Notes: a model not told the origin generated them from the letters alone. A stretch of DNA of 32,357 nucleotides from Opitutales bacterium UBA2995 (GCA_002346535.1 DDZZ01000005.1:17775-50131), one strand, 5' to 3'; shown: positions 1 through 7,342, counted from the first letter of the stretch. Program-made: numbers and translations.

Positions 1-71
1 CCGTATTCTGGACCGATTGACTCAAGAACATGCCTGGTCGAAAGGACATTACTTCCCCCTGTACGTGTTAC

Positions 72-458
72 TTACAAAACGTGAAAGATTGCCCGTAATG
101 TTGACATTTCGGAAGCAATGTGGGCAACAACTCTGTCTTTCTCTATCCCCTCGCCGTTAAAGTGCATTTGTGATAAATAGAAAGCAGAGCTACCGTCTCC
201 TTGCCTTGCGGCTAGGGTGAACCAAATAGCTGCTTGTGCACTGTCTTTCTCCACTCCCCAGCCATCTCGGCATAACGCACCCATCAAAAACATTGATTCA
301 ACGTGGCCTGCCTGAGCTGCCTCTCTACATAACGCTACTCTCTCCTCTGATGGCGGCTGATCCTCTTTTACAGATTCTTCAGCCAAACAAAAATTAAGTA
401 GCAGGCAACTAACCAGTGATAAAACTAAGAGCTTAGGAAGCATCCCAGCTTTTGACAT
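72..458 (-). CDS. Small exported Sel1-repeat protein
   Basis: A 128-residue protein with a hydrophobic N-terminal signal segment (about residues 7-26, likely cleaved after CLA) followed by two Sel1-like repeats at about residues 38-74 and 75-111. The pattern 'AAQAGHVESMFLMGALCRDG' followed by 'GVEKD' and 'AAIWFTLAARQGDGSSAFYL' is typical of the family. Sel1 proteins are alpha-helical scaffolds for protein-protein contacts and are usually exported in this kind of bacterium. Most family members carry more repeats, so this is a short or truncated example; the tail after 'GIEKD' no longer follows the repeat. The ATG at 458 is used; a second ATG whose codon begins at 443 would give an equally good signal peptide. 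It is divergent from the mini-ORF at 533. No partner or substrate can be inferred. Confidence 0.7.
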   Translation of the reverse strand: MSKAGMLPKLLVLSLVSCLLLNFCLAEESVKEDQPPSEERVALCREAAQAGHVESMFLMGALCRDGWGVEKDSAQAAIWFTLAARQGDGSSAFYLSQMHFNGEGIEKDRVVAHIASEMSTLRAIFHVL

Positions 459-511
459 AATGGCTACGTCCTATCAAACCTTCTTTAAGAAAAATGTGCT
501 CTTAGTGGGCG

Positions 512-526
512 GGTTTTGCTAACAAT
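512..526 (+). repeat. Leader motif copy 1 (GTTTTGCTAACAATG)
   Basis: This 15-base string lies just upstream of an ATGAAAGCA start at 533. An identical copy with the same geometry is found at 7924-7938, upstream of ATGAAGGCA at 7943. Similarity continues more weakly into both signal-peptide coding regions, so the two leaders probably share ancestry. It does not fit the integron attC core consensus. Confidence 0.6.
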
Positions 527-532
527 GCGGTT

Positions 533-610
533 ATGAAAGCAGCAGCCCTATTTTGTCTCACCGCTCTCACTGCCATCCTTTTGTTTGGGTGTATTAACAA
601 TGAAAGTTAA
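533..610 (+). CDS. 25-residue lipoprotein-leader mini-ORF
   Basis: ATG at 533 opens a 25-codon frame with a lysine, a hydrophobic stretch and a good lipobox 'LLFGC' at residues 16-20, followed by only five residues (INNES) and TAA. What is seen is a complete type II signal peptide with almost no mature protein. It could be a very small lipopeptide or the surviving 5' end of a larger lipoprotein gene. Its stop codon overlaps the start of the next frame (ATG at 600) by 11 bases, an arrangement that allows translational coupling. The upstream 15-base motif is shared with another leader at 7943. Confidence 0.4.
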   Translation: MKAAALFCLTALTAILLFGCINNES

Positions 611-836
611 CAAGTTACGACAATGGCTAAAAGATAACAGAGTTTGGCTTTTAATTTCTTATCCTTTAATCTATATAGCTGCCCTTTTTACCTTCCCACC
701 ATTAGCTGGCGTATTACTCTTGCCAATAGCTTTGGCATTAGCGGCATTGATGGTATGTAGCAGAGGGGATCTTGTTTTATTCTCCATTGGTCGACATAGG
801 AGAAAGCTTTACCCTGAAATTCACCGCACCTTCTGA
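600..836 (+). CDS. Small two-helix membrane ORF, possibly chimeric
   Basis: Reading from the ATG at 600 (a TTG 15 bases upstream is less convincing) gives 78 residues: a basic N-terminus, two hydrophobic segments at about residues 15-31 and 36-53, and a basic tail. No family is recognised. The last 25 codons overlap, in another frame, the coding sequence of a blue-copper protein C-terminus (763-912). The tail may therefore be out-of-frame read-through of that remnant. It may be a real small inner-membrane protein or the product of a rearrangement junction. Confidence 0.35.
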   Translation: MKVNKLRQWLKDNRVWLLISYPLIYIAALFTFPPLAGVLLLPIALALAALMVCSRGDLVLFSIGRHRRKLYPEIHRTF

Positions 837-912
837 AAAAGGCAATTACCCCTATCTCTGTACATTTCCAGGGCATTGGCGGATCATGCGGGGGATTATG
901 GTAGTTGAATAA
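763..912 (+). pseudogene. C-terminal remnant of a plastocyanin/azurin-like blue-copper protein
   Basis: In the frame ending with TAA at 910-912 the sequence reads 'PLVDIGESFTLKFTAPSEKG' then 'NYPYLCTFPGHWRIMRGIMV'. This is the C-terminal strand and copper loop of cupredoxins of the azurin/plastocyanin type, with the ligand spacing Cys-x4-His-x4-Met seen in CTFPGHWRIM. Upstream in the same frame there are stops by 750 and no start codon, and the first His ligand is absent, so only the last 45 or so residues survive. PVC genomes often carry such domains as electron carriers next to large heme or dehydrogenase proteins. It converges on the transporter gene, which ends 13 bases further on. Confidence 0.75.
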
Positions 913-924
913 TTTTCCTAATGA

Positions 925-2241
925 CTACTCTTTCGTTCGCGAAGCAGTGGCAGGCATAGCATTCCACTGGGGTATCAGAATCACAGCAGCCGTCAATGCC
1001 ATGCCGCCCAAGAGCCAAAAGATGCCGTTCCAGCCCCAATGGCCGGCGAAGAATCCGGGAATGGTGCCTCCGATAATCGCGCCAACCGAGCCAGCCCCGT
1101 TAATAAATCCGGCCGCGGTAGCGGCGCCCTGCTTGGTCCCGAAGTCAATCGCGGCCGGACCGTTGAGGATCGTGTCGGGGACAAAAACCAGAAAACCAAT
1201 CAGCAGGTAAGAACCAGCCATCACCACTCTTGTGGCTGGCAAACCGTCCATGATCAACAGGAACCCACCCAGCGCCACGAGGGCGATCACGCATACCGGC
1301 GCGCGACGTGCTCCAAAAACACGATCCGAAACAACCCCTGAGAGAATGGCTCCCGCGATTCCCGCCATCTCAAACAACGCGCTGATCGCACCCGACTCGG
1401 TCATCCCGCTACCGAGTTTCTCATTAATGTATTTTGGTCCCCAAAAAAGGATGGCGTAGCGGGCAGGCTTGGTCAGAAAATAGGCCAGGCAAATAACCAG
1501 TAAAGTGCGGTTTCTGAGCACCTCTTTAATGACCTTCCAAGAACCTTGATGTTCGTCTTCGGACGATTGGTCTTCGACCAGCACGGTCGTCTCTTCACCG
1601 TGGTAAGTTTCAATCGAAGGGAGGCCAACATCTTCAGGACGGTTTCGCTGGAAGAGAATAAAGAGAACCCAAATTCCCAGCAATGTGGCAGCGGGAATAA
1701 AAAATGCATACCGCCATCCCATCAGGTCTCCCCAGAAACCAGCAAAGACGGATGCCACCATGCCACCCACCGCATAGTTGGTACTCCATAATCCGATGAC
1801 GGTACCCCGTTCACGCTGGGAAAAAAAGTTTCCCATATTTTTCATCAACGGTGCCCAACCGGTCGATTGGCAGGCACCTTGCAGAAAAAAGAAAATGCCC
1901 AGGATCACGGTAAGCGACGAGGCACCCATCACAACTGCGGCCAGCACCGAACCGGCCATACCAACCAACACTACCTTTCGGGTACCGCTCCGGTCACCAA
2001 AGATTCCCGACAGGAATTGGCAAACTGCGTAGGCCACCAGGTAGGCGCCATCGATCCAGGCCATCTCACTCCGTGTGAGCAAGATATTCGGATCCTCCTC
2101 CATACCAATCTTGGCTACTGAAAATGTCTTTCGGGTCAGGTAATATCCAAAATAAGCCAGCCACGTAATGGCAAAGATCTGCCAACGCCAGCGCTTGTAG
2201 TGCAGGTTGCTACCGATGCGATTGAAAGAGGAGGTTGTCAT
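925..2241 (-). CDS. OPA-family (GlpT/UhpT-like) organophosphate or phosphonate transporter
   Basis: A 438-residue major facilitator with about 12 membrane segments. The first helix holds 'FGYYLTRKTFSVAK', matching the GlpT/UhpT signature in which an Arg-Lys pair (here R37, K38) binds the phosphate group. The second half has 'KPARYAILFWGPKY' with R261 at the place of the second substrate-binding Arg of GlpT. These antiporters exchange inorganic phosphate for sugar phosphates or glycerol phosphate across the inner membrane. As the last gene of a phosphonate operon, starting 22 bases after the ADH stop, it is inferred to import an organophosphonate in exchange for the phosphate released by PhnA. 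No ABC importer (PhnCDE) is present. The substrate is not provable from sequence; glycerol-3-phosphate remains possible. Confidence 0.85.
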   Translation of the reverse strand: MTTSSFNRIGSNLHYKRWRWQIFAITWLAYFGYYLTRKTFSVAKIGMEEDPNILLTRSEMAWIDGAYLVAYAVCQFLSGIFGDRSGTRKVVLVGMAGSVLAAVVMGASSLTVILGIFFFLQGACQSTGWAPLMKNMGNFFSQRERGTVIGLWSTNYAVGGMVASVFAGFWGDLMGWRYAFFIPAATLLGIWVLFILFQRNRPEDVGLPSIETYHGEETTVLVEDQSSEDEHQGSWKVIKEVLRNRTLLVICLAYFLTKPARYAILFWGPKYINEKLGSGMTESGAISALFEMAGIAGAILSGVVSDRVFGARRAPVCVIALVALGGFLLIMDGLPATRVVMAGSYLLIGFLVFVPDTILNGPAAIDFGTKQGAATAAGFINGAGSVGAIIGGTIPGFFAGHWGWNGIFWLLGGMALTAAVILIPQWNAMPATASRTKE

Positions 2242-2263
2242 CTTGTTTGTATCGGCAAGTTGC

Positions 2264-3361
2264 TTACGTCTCTGGCCTCACCGCCACCCGCAAGTCTTGT
2301 CCCTTCACAGCGCGGGCGAACGCAGCTTCAGAATCTGGCAAAGAAAAACCGTCATTGACCAGGTCAGCAAACGGAAATCTCCCACCATGCTCGACCAGAA
2401 ATGCGATCGCCGCCGCTAAATCTTCGGGACGATAGTTGTGATTTCCCACAATCGTCAAACATCGGCGCACAACCGATTCCGGATCCAGGTCAACAGGCGG
2501 AGTGGGAAAGGTGCTGCCGATCAGCACATATCGGCCGCCAATCCGTGTAAGTTTCACCCCCGTTTGCACGGCACTGGTGGCACCTGAGAGTTCCACGGCC
2601 AGGTCAACTCCGCGCCCTTCGGTCAAATCCCCCACCGAAGCAATCAATTCCTGCTCATCCTCGCTGACCAGCAAAGTTTGCGTCGCCCCGAACTGGCTGG
2701 CCCGCCGGAGACGCTCAGCATCGACGTCGCAAACGATCACCTCATGGGCGCCGCGACTCTGCGCCATGGCGGTGACGGTCAACCCAAGCATCCCTGCACC
2801 TTGAATCAAGACCGACTTGCCTTCACAACCACCTCCCACGCGAATCGCACCTGCGACGGTTGCCGTTGCGCAATTGGCAGGACATGCAACCACGTCGGGC
2901 AAAGAGTCGGGCACGCTAAAAATAGCCGTTCCGGCGGCCAGGTGACAGTAATCGGCCAATCCGCCACTTAGCGGATGCTCTGGGACAATTTTTTCGTGAC
3001 CATACTTGAAGAGATGCTCACATTTCTGCGGGACCTCGTTATCGCAAAAAAAACAATCATCACAGCTGGCTGCAATCGACCAGGTAATTCGATCGCCCAC
3101 TTGTAGAGGTCGACCCTCATAATCGCTGACGGCTTGCTCGGTAGAGAGGCCTTCGACAACCCCCATGATCTCATGTCCCAGCACCGTAGGCACCGGTGTG
3201 GAACGGTGCCCCAAAAAGGTGTGCACATCACTTCCGCAAAGGGTCGAACAGGTAATGCGGACCAATACCTCACCAGGACCGAGTGTTGGCAATTCGTACT
3301 GCGGGAATGTGAGCGGCTGACCTGCTTCGTGAAATACTGCGGCTAGTGACGTTTTGGCCAT
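2264..3361 (-). CDS. Zinc-dependent alcohol dehydrogenase, phosphonate-catabolism type
   Basis: A 365-residue medium-chain (MDR) zinc dehydrogenase. Catalytic zinc ligands are C42 in 'TLCGSDVH' and H63-E64 in 'LGHE'. The structural zinc site is C100, C103, C106 and C114. The Rossmann motif GAGMLG is at 188-193. The segment 'PQKCEHLFKYGH' is characteristic, from memory, of the group described as phosphonate-catabolism-associated alcohol dehydrogenase (TIGR03366). It starts 12 bases downstream of the ALDH gene and precedes the transporter, so it is part of one operon. Inferred role: NAD(P)+-linked oxidation of a phosphono-alcohol, such as 2-hydroxyethylphosphonate, to phosphonoacetaldehyde, which is the substrate of the preceding ALDH. 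The assignment to that group is solid; the reaction is inference. Confidence 0.85.
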   Translation of the reverse strand: MAKTSLAAVFHEAGQPLTFPQYELPTLGPGEVLVRITCSTLCGSDVHTFLGHRSTPVPTVLGHEIMGVVEGLSTEQAVSDYEGRPLQVGDRITWSIAASCDDCFFCDNEVPQKCEHLFKYGHEKIVPEHPLSGGLADYCHLAAGTAIFSVPDSLPDVVACPANCATATVAGAIRVGGGCEGKSVLIQGAGMLGLTVTAMAQSRGAHEVIVCDVDAERLRRASQFGATQTLLVSEDEQELIASVGDLTEGRGVDLAVELSGATSAVQTGVKLTRIGGRYVLIGSTFPTPPVDLDPESVVRRCLTIVGNHNYRPEDLAAAIAFLVEHGGRFPFADLVNDGFSLPDSEAAFARAVKGQDLRVAVRPET

Positions 3362-3373
3362 AACTTTTTTCCG

Positions 3374-4819
3374 CTACCAACCCAAATTGATATTCTTGAT
3401 TTGTGTGTAACTGAGCAGTTCTTCAAAACACTCTTCCTGCCCAATTCCACTTTGTTTCCAGCCACCATAGGGTGCCCCTAAATAACGGCCATTGGTGTTG
3501 ACCCAAACATACCCGGCTTCCACTCGCTGAGCGGTTTCCATGGCCTGTGCCAGGTCGTTGGTAACGATCGCTGCGGTCAGCCCATAAATCAATTCGTTCG
3601 CATGACCAATCATCGTTTCGTAATCATCCCACGTGAATACTGACATCACCGGACCGAAAATCTCTTCGCGGGCAATCTGCATATGCGGCTCAACACCATC
3701 GAACACCGTGGGCGAAACGAAGAAACCTCGCTCGTACATTTCGCCTTCCGGCTTGCCACCCCCGGTTAGCAGTTGTGCCCCTTCTTCCCGGCCCGATGCG
3801 ATGTACCCCATCACGCGATCGAATTGCTCCTGGGAAACAATTGGACCGACCTCGTATTCTTCCATCCAAGGAAAGCCGACCGGGAGTTTTTCCGCCTCCG
3901 CGACCAAATGCCCAACGACCTCATCGTGGATCGACCGGTGGACAAAGACGCGCGACGTCGAGCTGCACGATTGGCCCTGGCGGTTCATGTTCATACCCTT
4001 GATCGCCATCCTGGCCGCCTGCTGGGGATCTGCATCGGGAAAAATGATGATTGGATTCTTACCACCCAGCTCCAACGACACCTTCTTGAGACCTGCTGCC
4101 GCTTCGGTCGCAATAATTCGCCCGGTTTCCACCGAACCAATAAAGGCAATGCGATGTACGTCGGGGTGACGCACCAATGTCGAACCTGCCTCGGCATCCC
4201 CTGTTAACACATTCACCACGCCATCTGGAAAAATGCCTTCACACAGTTCGCCAAATCGAAGTCCCGACAAGGGGGCTTGTTCAGGTTGCTTCACCACGAC
4301 GCAGTTGCCCGCAGCCAACGGGGCGGCTACCTTGTCTGCACAAAAACGGAACGGATGATTGAACGGATTGATTTTGGCCACGACGCCAAACGGCTGGCGC
4401 ATGGTCAGGTTTAAATGGCGAGGCCCGTTGATCAGCGTTTCGCCTTTTACCTCACGCAACAGTGCCGCAAAATATCGAAGCGAATCGACGGAGATCTTCA
4501 TGTCCGCCCGCATACCTGCGACGGCATTGCCGGAATCAAAAGCGTCCATCAGGGCCAGTTCCTCGGTGTGCTCGAGGATGCGCCCAGCCAACTGCTCAAG
4601 ACATTGCGCTCTCTCGACCGAGGGAACGTTTCTCCATTGGGCAAACGCTTGTTTGGCCGTGGCCACTGCCCGGTTGACGTCTTCTTCGCCCGCCAGTGGC
4701 ACTTCGCCGAGCAGCTCACCCGTAGCTGGATTGTGCGACACGAGTGTTTTCCCTGACGAACTCGGCGACCATTTGCCCCCGATATAAAGACCTTTGGGAG
4801 TGAAGTTGAAGGTAGACAT
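3374..4819 (-). CDS. NAD(P)+-dependent aldehyde dehydrogenase, probable phosphonoacetaldehyde dehydrogenase
   Basis: A 481-residue canonical ALDH: N154 in 'NPFNHP', K177 for cofactor binding, general base E250 in 'LELGGK', nucleophile C285 in 'RQGQSCSS', and the late 'EEIFGPV' motif. Length and motifs are those of active ALDHs. PhnY enzymes oxidise phosphonoacetaldehyde to phosphonoacetate. This gene lies 17 bases after phnA and 12 bases before the zinc ADH, so the context points to that reaction. By sequence alone it could be a betaine- or gamma-aminobutyraldehyde-type ALDH, so the symbol phnY is withheld. The fold and catalytic competence are clear; the substrate is inferred from the operon. 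Confidence 0.87.
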   Translation of the reverse strand: MSTFNFTPKGLYIGGKWSPSSSGKTLVSHNPATGELLGEVPLAGEEDVNRAVATAKQAFAQWRNVPSVERAQCLEQLAGRILEHTEELALMDAFDSGNAVAGMRADMKISVDSLRYFAALLREVKGETLINGPRHLNLTMRQPFGVVAKINPFNHPFRFCADKVAAPLAAGNCVVVKQPEQAPLSGLRFGELCEGIFPDGVVNVLTGDAEAGSTLVRHPDVHRIAFIGSVETGRIIATEAAAGLKKVSLELGGKNPIIIFPDADPQQAARMAIKGMNMNRQGQSCSSTSRVFVHRSIHDEVVGHLVAEAEKLPVGFPWMEEYEVGPIVSQEQFDRVMGYIASGREEGAQLLTGGGKPEGEMYERGFFVSPTVFDGVEPHMQIAREEIFGPVMSVFTWDDYETMIGHANELIYGLTAAIVTNDLAQAMETAQRVEAGYVWVNTNGRYLGAPYGGWKQSGIGQEECFEELLSYTQIKNINLGW

Positions 4820-4836
4820 GAGAAGCCGCCAGTTCG

Positions 4837-6108
4837 TTAGCGATTGTGTGTTCCGTTACAAACGAATTCGAATATGTCAAAATTCCTGGGATCTTTCGCG
4901 GCTTTTGCCATGTATTCATCCGTTAATGGTTTGGTGATCACCATCGGCACCATTTCTTCATAGCGCCCTCCGTGGGAACGCAAGCCACCTTTGATGAGTG
5001 ACAAGTCATGGTACTCGGGATTTCTGCCAATCACGACATCCCGGGCGGACATCACGATCAAATCCCCAATCCGGTCGCCAGGCAATTCCATCTTTTTTAC
5101 CGCTGTCGGGCGATCCATCACCTCGGTTATCCCGTCGAGCTGAAATATCCAGTCCGCGATTTCGGCAGTTTGCGACGGGTCTTTCAGATACACCATCACT
5201 TCCGATCCTAGCGAAGCGTGATGGACCACATAGGGATCGGTGATCGGACAGATGACGTCGTTGCCCTTGCCAAATTCCTCGTCCAGCAGCGACTCAAGGT
5301 AGATTACATTGGGACTCCCGTCCGGCTTGTCCTTGGCGTTCATACCATGGTCAGCGGTAATTCCAATCACCGCTCCCAGCTTGAGCATATTTCCAATTTG
5401 AGTGTCGATACCCTCGTAGAAGTCGAGCGACTCGGTCGTGTGGGGCGCAAACTTGTGCTGCATATAGTCGGTCAGCGACAAGTACAAAAAATCGGCCAGG
5501 TTGTGCTCGATCAATTTGCTACCCGCTGTTAGGACAAACAGGCTGGCATCACCGGTGTAGATGGAAGGCGTAGGAAGTCCTACCAACGCTTCAACATTCT
5601 CAATGCCATGGGTTGACTTTTGTGCCTGGTTGGCAAACTCCGAGGAAAACGCGATTCCTTCCAAATCGTGTGACAAGATTTCGAGCAATTTGTTCTTTGC
5701 GGTGACCATGGCAACTTTACGTCCCACCTTCGCTGCTGCCGCCAGAATGGTTCCGCAACGCAAGTATTTTGAAGAATTCATCATCACCTCTTCACCTGTC
5801 TCCGGTTCGATGAAGAAGTTACCCCCAAAACCGGTCCCCACCGGTGGCATGCCTGTTGTGATCGATGCGTTGTTGACGTTGGTGAACGAAGGCAACGCGG
5901 CGCGGACCATTCCGCGATACCCGTTGGCAATCACCGCCGCCAGGTGAGGCATCCGGCCGTGGGCCAGCGAAGTGCTTAAATATTCATCCCCACAACCATC
6001 CACACAAATCACCACAATCGGTCGCGCTGGCGGGGAATAAGACCGGTCGTTTACCGAAAAGGTGACTGCGATGGGTTCACCTGCTCTGTGGTCTGAAGTG
6101 CTATTCAT
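4837..6108 (-). CDS. phnA: Phosphonoacetate hydrolase
   Basis: A 423-residue alkaline-phosphatase-superfamily enzyme that cleaves the C-P bond of phosphonoacetate to acetate and phosphate, using two zinc ions and a threonine nucleophile. Every known active-site residue can be placed: D37 (CVDGCGDEY), nucleophile T76 (SFTNVNN), D214 and H218 (SLTDYMQH), D253-H254 (ITADHG) and H379 (RSHGGR). Order, spacing and length agree with the characterised rhizobial and Pseudomonas enzymes. No signal peptide is seen, so it acts in the cytoplasm. The ATG at 6108 has a weak ribosome site and lies 117 bases after the PHP gene. It is the committed step of the operon and the best functional anchor in the window. 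Confidence 0.93.
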   Translation of the reverse strand: MNSTSDHRAGEPIAVTFSVNDRSYSPPARPIVVICVDGCGDEYLSTSLAHGRMPHLAAVIANGYRGMVRAALPSFTNVNNASITTGMPPVGTGFGGNFFIEPETGEEVMMNSSKYLRCGTILAAAAKVGRKVAMVTAKNKLLEILSHDLEGIAFSSEFANQAQKSTHGIENVEALVGLPTPSIYTGDASLFVLTAGSKLIEHNLADFLYLSLTDYMQHKFAPHTTESLDFYEGIDTQIGNMLKLGAVIGITADHGMNAKDKPDGSPNVIYLESLLDEEFGKGNDVICPITDPYVVHHASLGSEVMVYLKDPSQTAEIADWIFQLDGITEVMDRPTAVKKMELPGDRIGDLIVMSARDVVIGRNPEYHDLSLIKGGLRSHGGRYEEMVPMVITKPLTDEYMAKAAKDPRNFDIFEFVCNGTHNR

Positions 6109-6125
6109 AAATGAATGTTAACTAG

Positions 6126-6224
6126 TCAAAATACAACCTTTGTGATGGTCAATGAAAGTCCTGCCGCTACTACAATTGCAACAACGGTGCGTGCCCGGGA
6201 CAGGAAAAATGAGCCGAGTTTCAT
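6126..6224 (-). CDS. Possible 32-residue single-pass membrane peptide
   Basis: An ATG one base after the TGA of the PHP-domain gene opens a 32-codon frame ending 17 bases before the phnA start. The product has a basic N-terminus (K2, R10, R12) and one hydrophobic segment from about residue 13 to 29. It fills most of the otherwise unusual 117-base gap in a tightly packed operon, and the TGAC-ATG junction suggests coupled translation. No homologue is recognised. It could equally be chance coding in a leader region for phnA. Confidence 0.3.
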   Translation of the reverse strand: MKLGSFFLSRARTVVAIVVAAGLSLTITKVVF

Positions 6225-6225
6225 G

Positions 6226-7335
6226 TCAGCGAGCAGGACCGCTCTCGGCGCGATCGTCCGTAAATGCCGGTTGCGTCCACGCGAAAAACTGCTCGTAGCC
6301 ATCTCCGAACCGCCGCGTGTAGGAAATTCGGCTGCGCACATAGAGATCCTCCCGCCCCGCCTCATACGACCCATTGCTACCATGAACATGGTCAAGAACA
6401 CGCCCAGTGGCGCCGACAAATTCGATGAGGAAACCCGGAGCTGCTTCTTCGAGCCTGTGCCCCAACACGTAGGGTGAATGCAATTCTGCCAACGTCGCAT
6501 CGACGTCGACCGCAACCTCCACAACGCCGCCCATTTTTTTGTCGCGGCTGAGGATGACTCCGCTTGTGGCATAGAAATCCCCGGACTTGAGCGATTCCGT
6601 AATCGAATCGGGTGTCAGTTCCGCGGAATTTACCATTACCCACCCCCGGCCCGGGTTACTTGCTTCGATATGAAATTCCTTGAGCGTGTGGGTGTCGTCG
6701 GATGAAACCCCGTAGACGGTCATCCCGGCCGTCAGCATATCGTCCCACATATCTTCGGTCGTGACGTAACCTTCGTCCACATCGAGGGTGTGTCGGATCG
6801 TATTCGGATGGGCATTGTGGAGCTCAAATATCCGCAGCTCCGGCACGCCTTTCATATCCTCCGCGGTCACCGCGTACTTGTAGGTGGGATGATTGAGGAT
6901 ATGCTCGCCACCCGCTTGGTGTGACCTCTCTAGGTGGTCCCGGATAATGTCGCTCACCCGCTCGCTATCGAATTTCCAGTCAATCAACCGCGGAACGTTC
7001 ACAGCTGTACTGTGAACGTTTCTGGAACCTGTGATTTCCTCGCCCGGAATGAGGATGAAATCGAACCGGGCGTCCTTGGGAAGATCCACTTCGGATGGAT
7101 CAATATAAATGTTGTGCTCGCTCAGTATGAGGAAGTGGTAGCCGTGGTCATGATACCATTTCGCGACCGCTTCCGGGCTCGAATCGGCATGGCCGCACAG
7201 AACCGTGTGAGCATGGGTGTTGCCTTTGTACCATTGGGATTGGCCGCAAACCTGGGCGGCTAGAAAAATGAGGACAAAAGTACACGGCCAAATGACGCAG
7301 GATCCCCGCGCGCTACGATTGCTTAGCTTCTTCAT
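6226..7335 (-). CDS. Secreted PHP-domain metal-dependent phosphoesterase
   Basis: A 369-residue protein with an N-terminal signal segment (hydrophobic from about residue 13 to 29, likely cleavage near VCG-QS) and a PHP domain. Motifs in order: 'GNTHAHT' (H41, H43), 'LSEHN' (E73, H74), 'PGEE' (E99, E100), 'LNHP' (H149), 'FELHN' (E171) and 'SSDDTH' (D213-D214, H216), a full set of metal ligands. PHP enzymes hydrolyse phosphate monoesters, diesters or cyclic phosphates. A strong ribosome site fixes this start. It is the first gene of the phosphonate operon and acts outside the cytoplasm. It may therefore release a phosphonate from an ester, lipid or polymer before import. The domain is certain and export likely; the substrate is unknown. 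Confidence 0.85.
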   Translation of the reverse strand: MKKLSNRSARGSCVIWPCTFVLIFLAAQVCGQSQWYKGNTHAHTVLCGHADSSPEAVAKWYHDHGYHFLILSEHNIYIDPSEVDLPKDARFDFILIPGEEITGSRNVHSTAVNVPRLIDWKFDSERVSDIIRDHLERSHQAGGEHILNHPTYKYAVTAEDMKGVPELRIFELHNAHPNTIRHTLDVDEGYVTTEDMWDDMLTAGMTVYGVSSDDTHTLKEFHIEASNPGRGWVMVNSAELTPDSITESLKSGDFYATSGVILSRDKKMGGVVEVAVDVDATLAELHSPYVLGHRLEEAAPGFLIEFVGATGRVLDHVHGSNGSYEAGREDLYVRSRISYTRRFGDGYEQFFAWTQPAFTDDRAESGPAR

Positions 7336-7342
7336 AAAGTAT

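Noticed and set aside
512..541. TAACAATGCGGTTATG looks like an integron attC core
   Set aside because: It does not satisfy RYYYAAC/GTTRRRY, the second copy at 7924 lacks the GTT half, and no integron integrase or hairpin-forming attC body is present.
905..1210. Long plus-strand frames opposite the transporter and other operon genes (for example 905-1210, 3633-4169, 5561-5947)
   Set aside because: They are antisense shadows caused by the higher GC content; no family pattern, no ribosome sites, and the minus-strand genes are clearly real.
6126..6572. 148-residue minus-strand frame overlapping the end of the PHP gene
   Set aside because: The part inside the PHP gene is an out-of-frame shadow; only its last 32 codons, with their own ATG at 6224, are worth listing.
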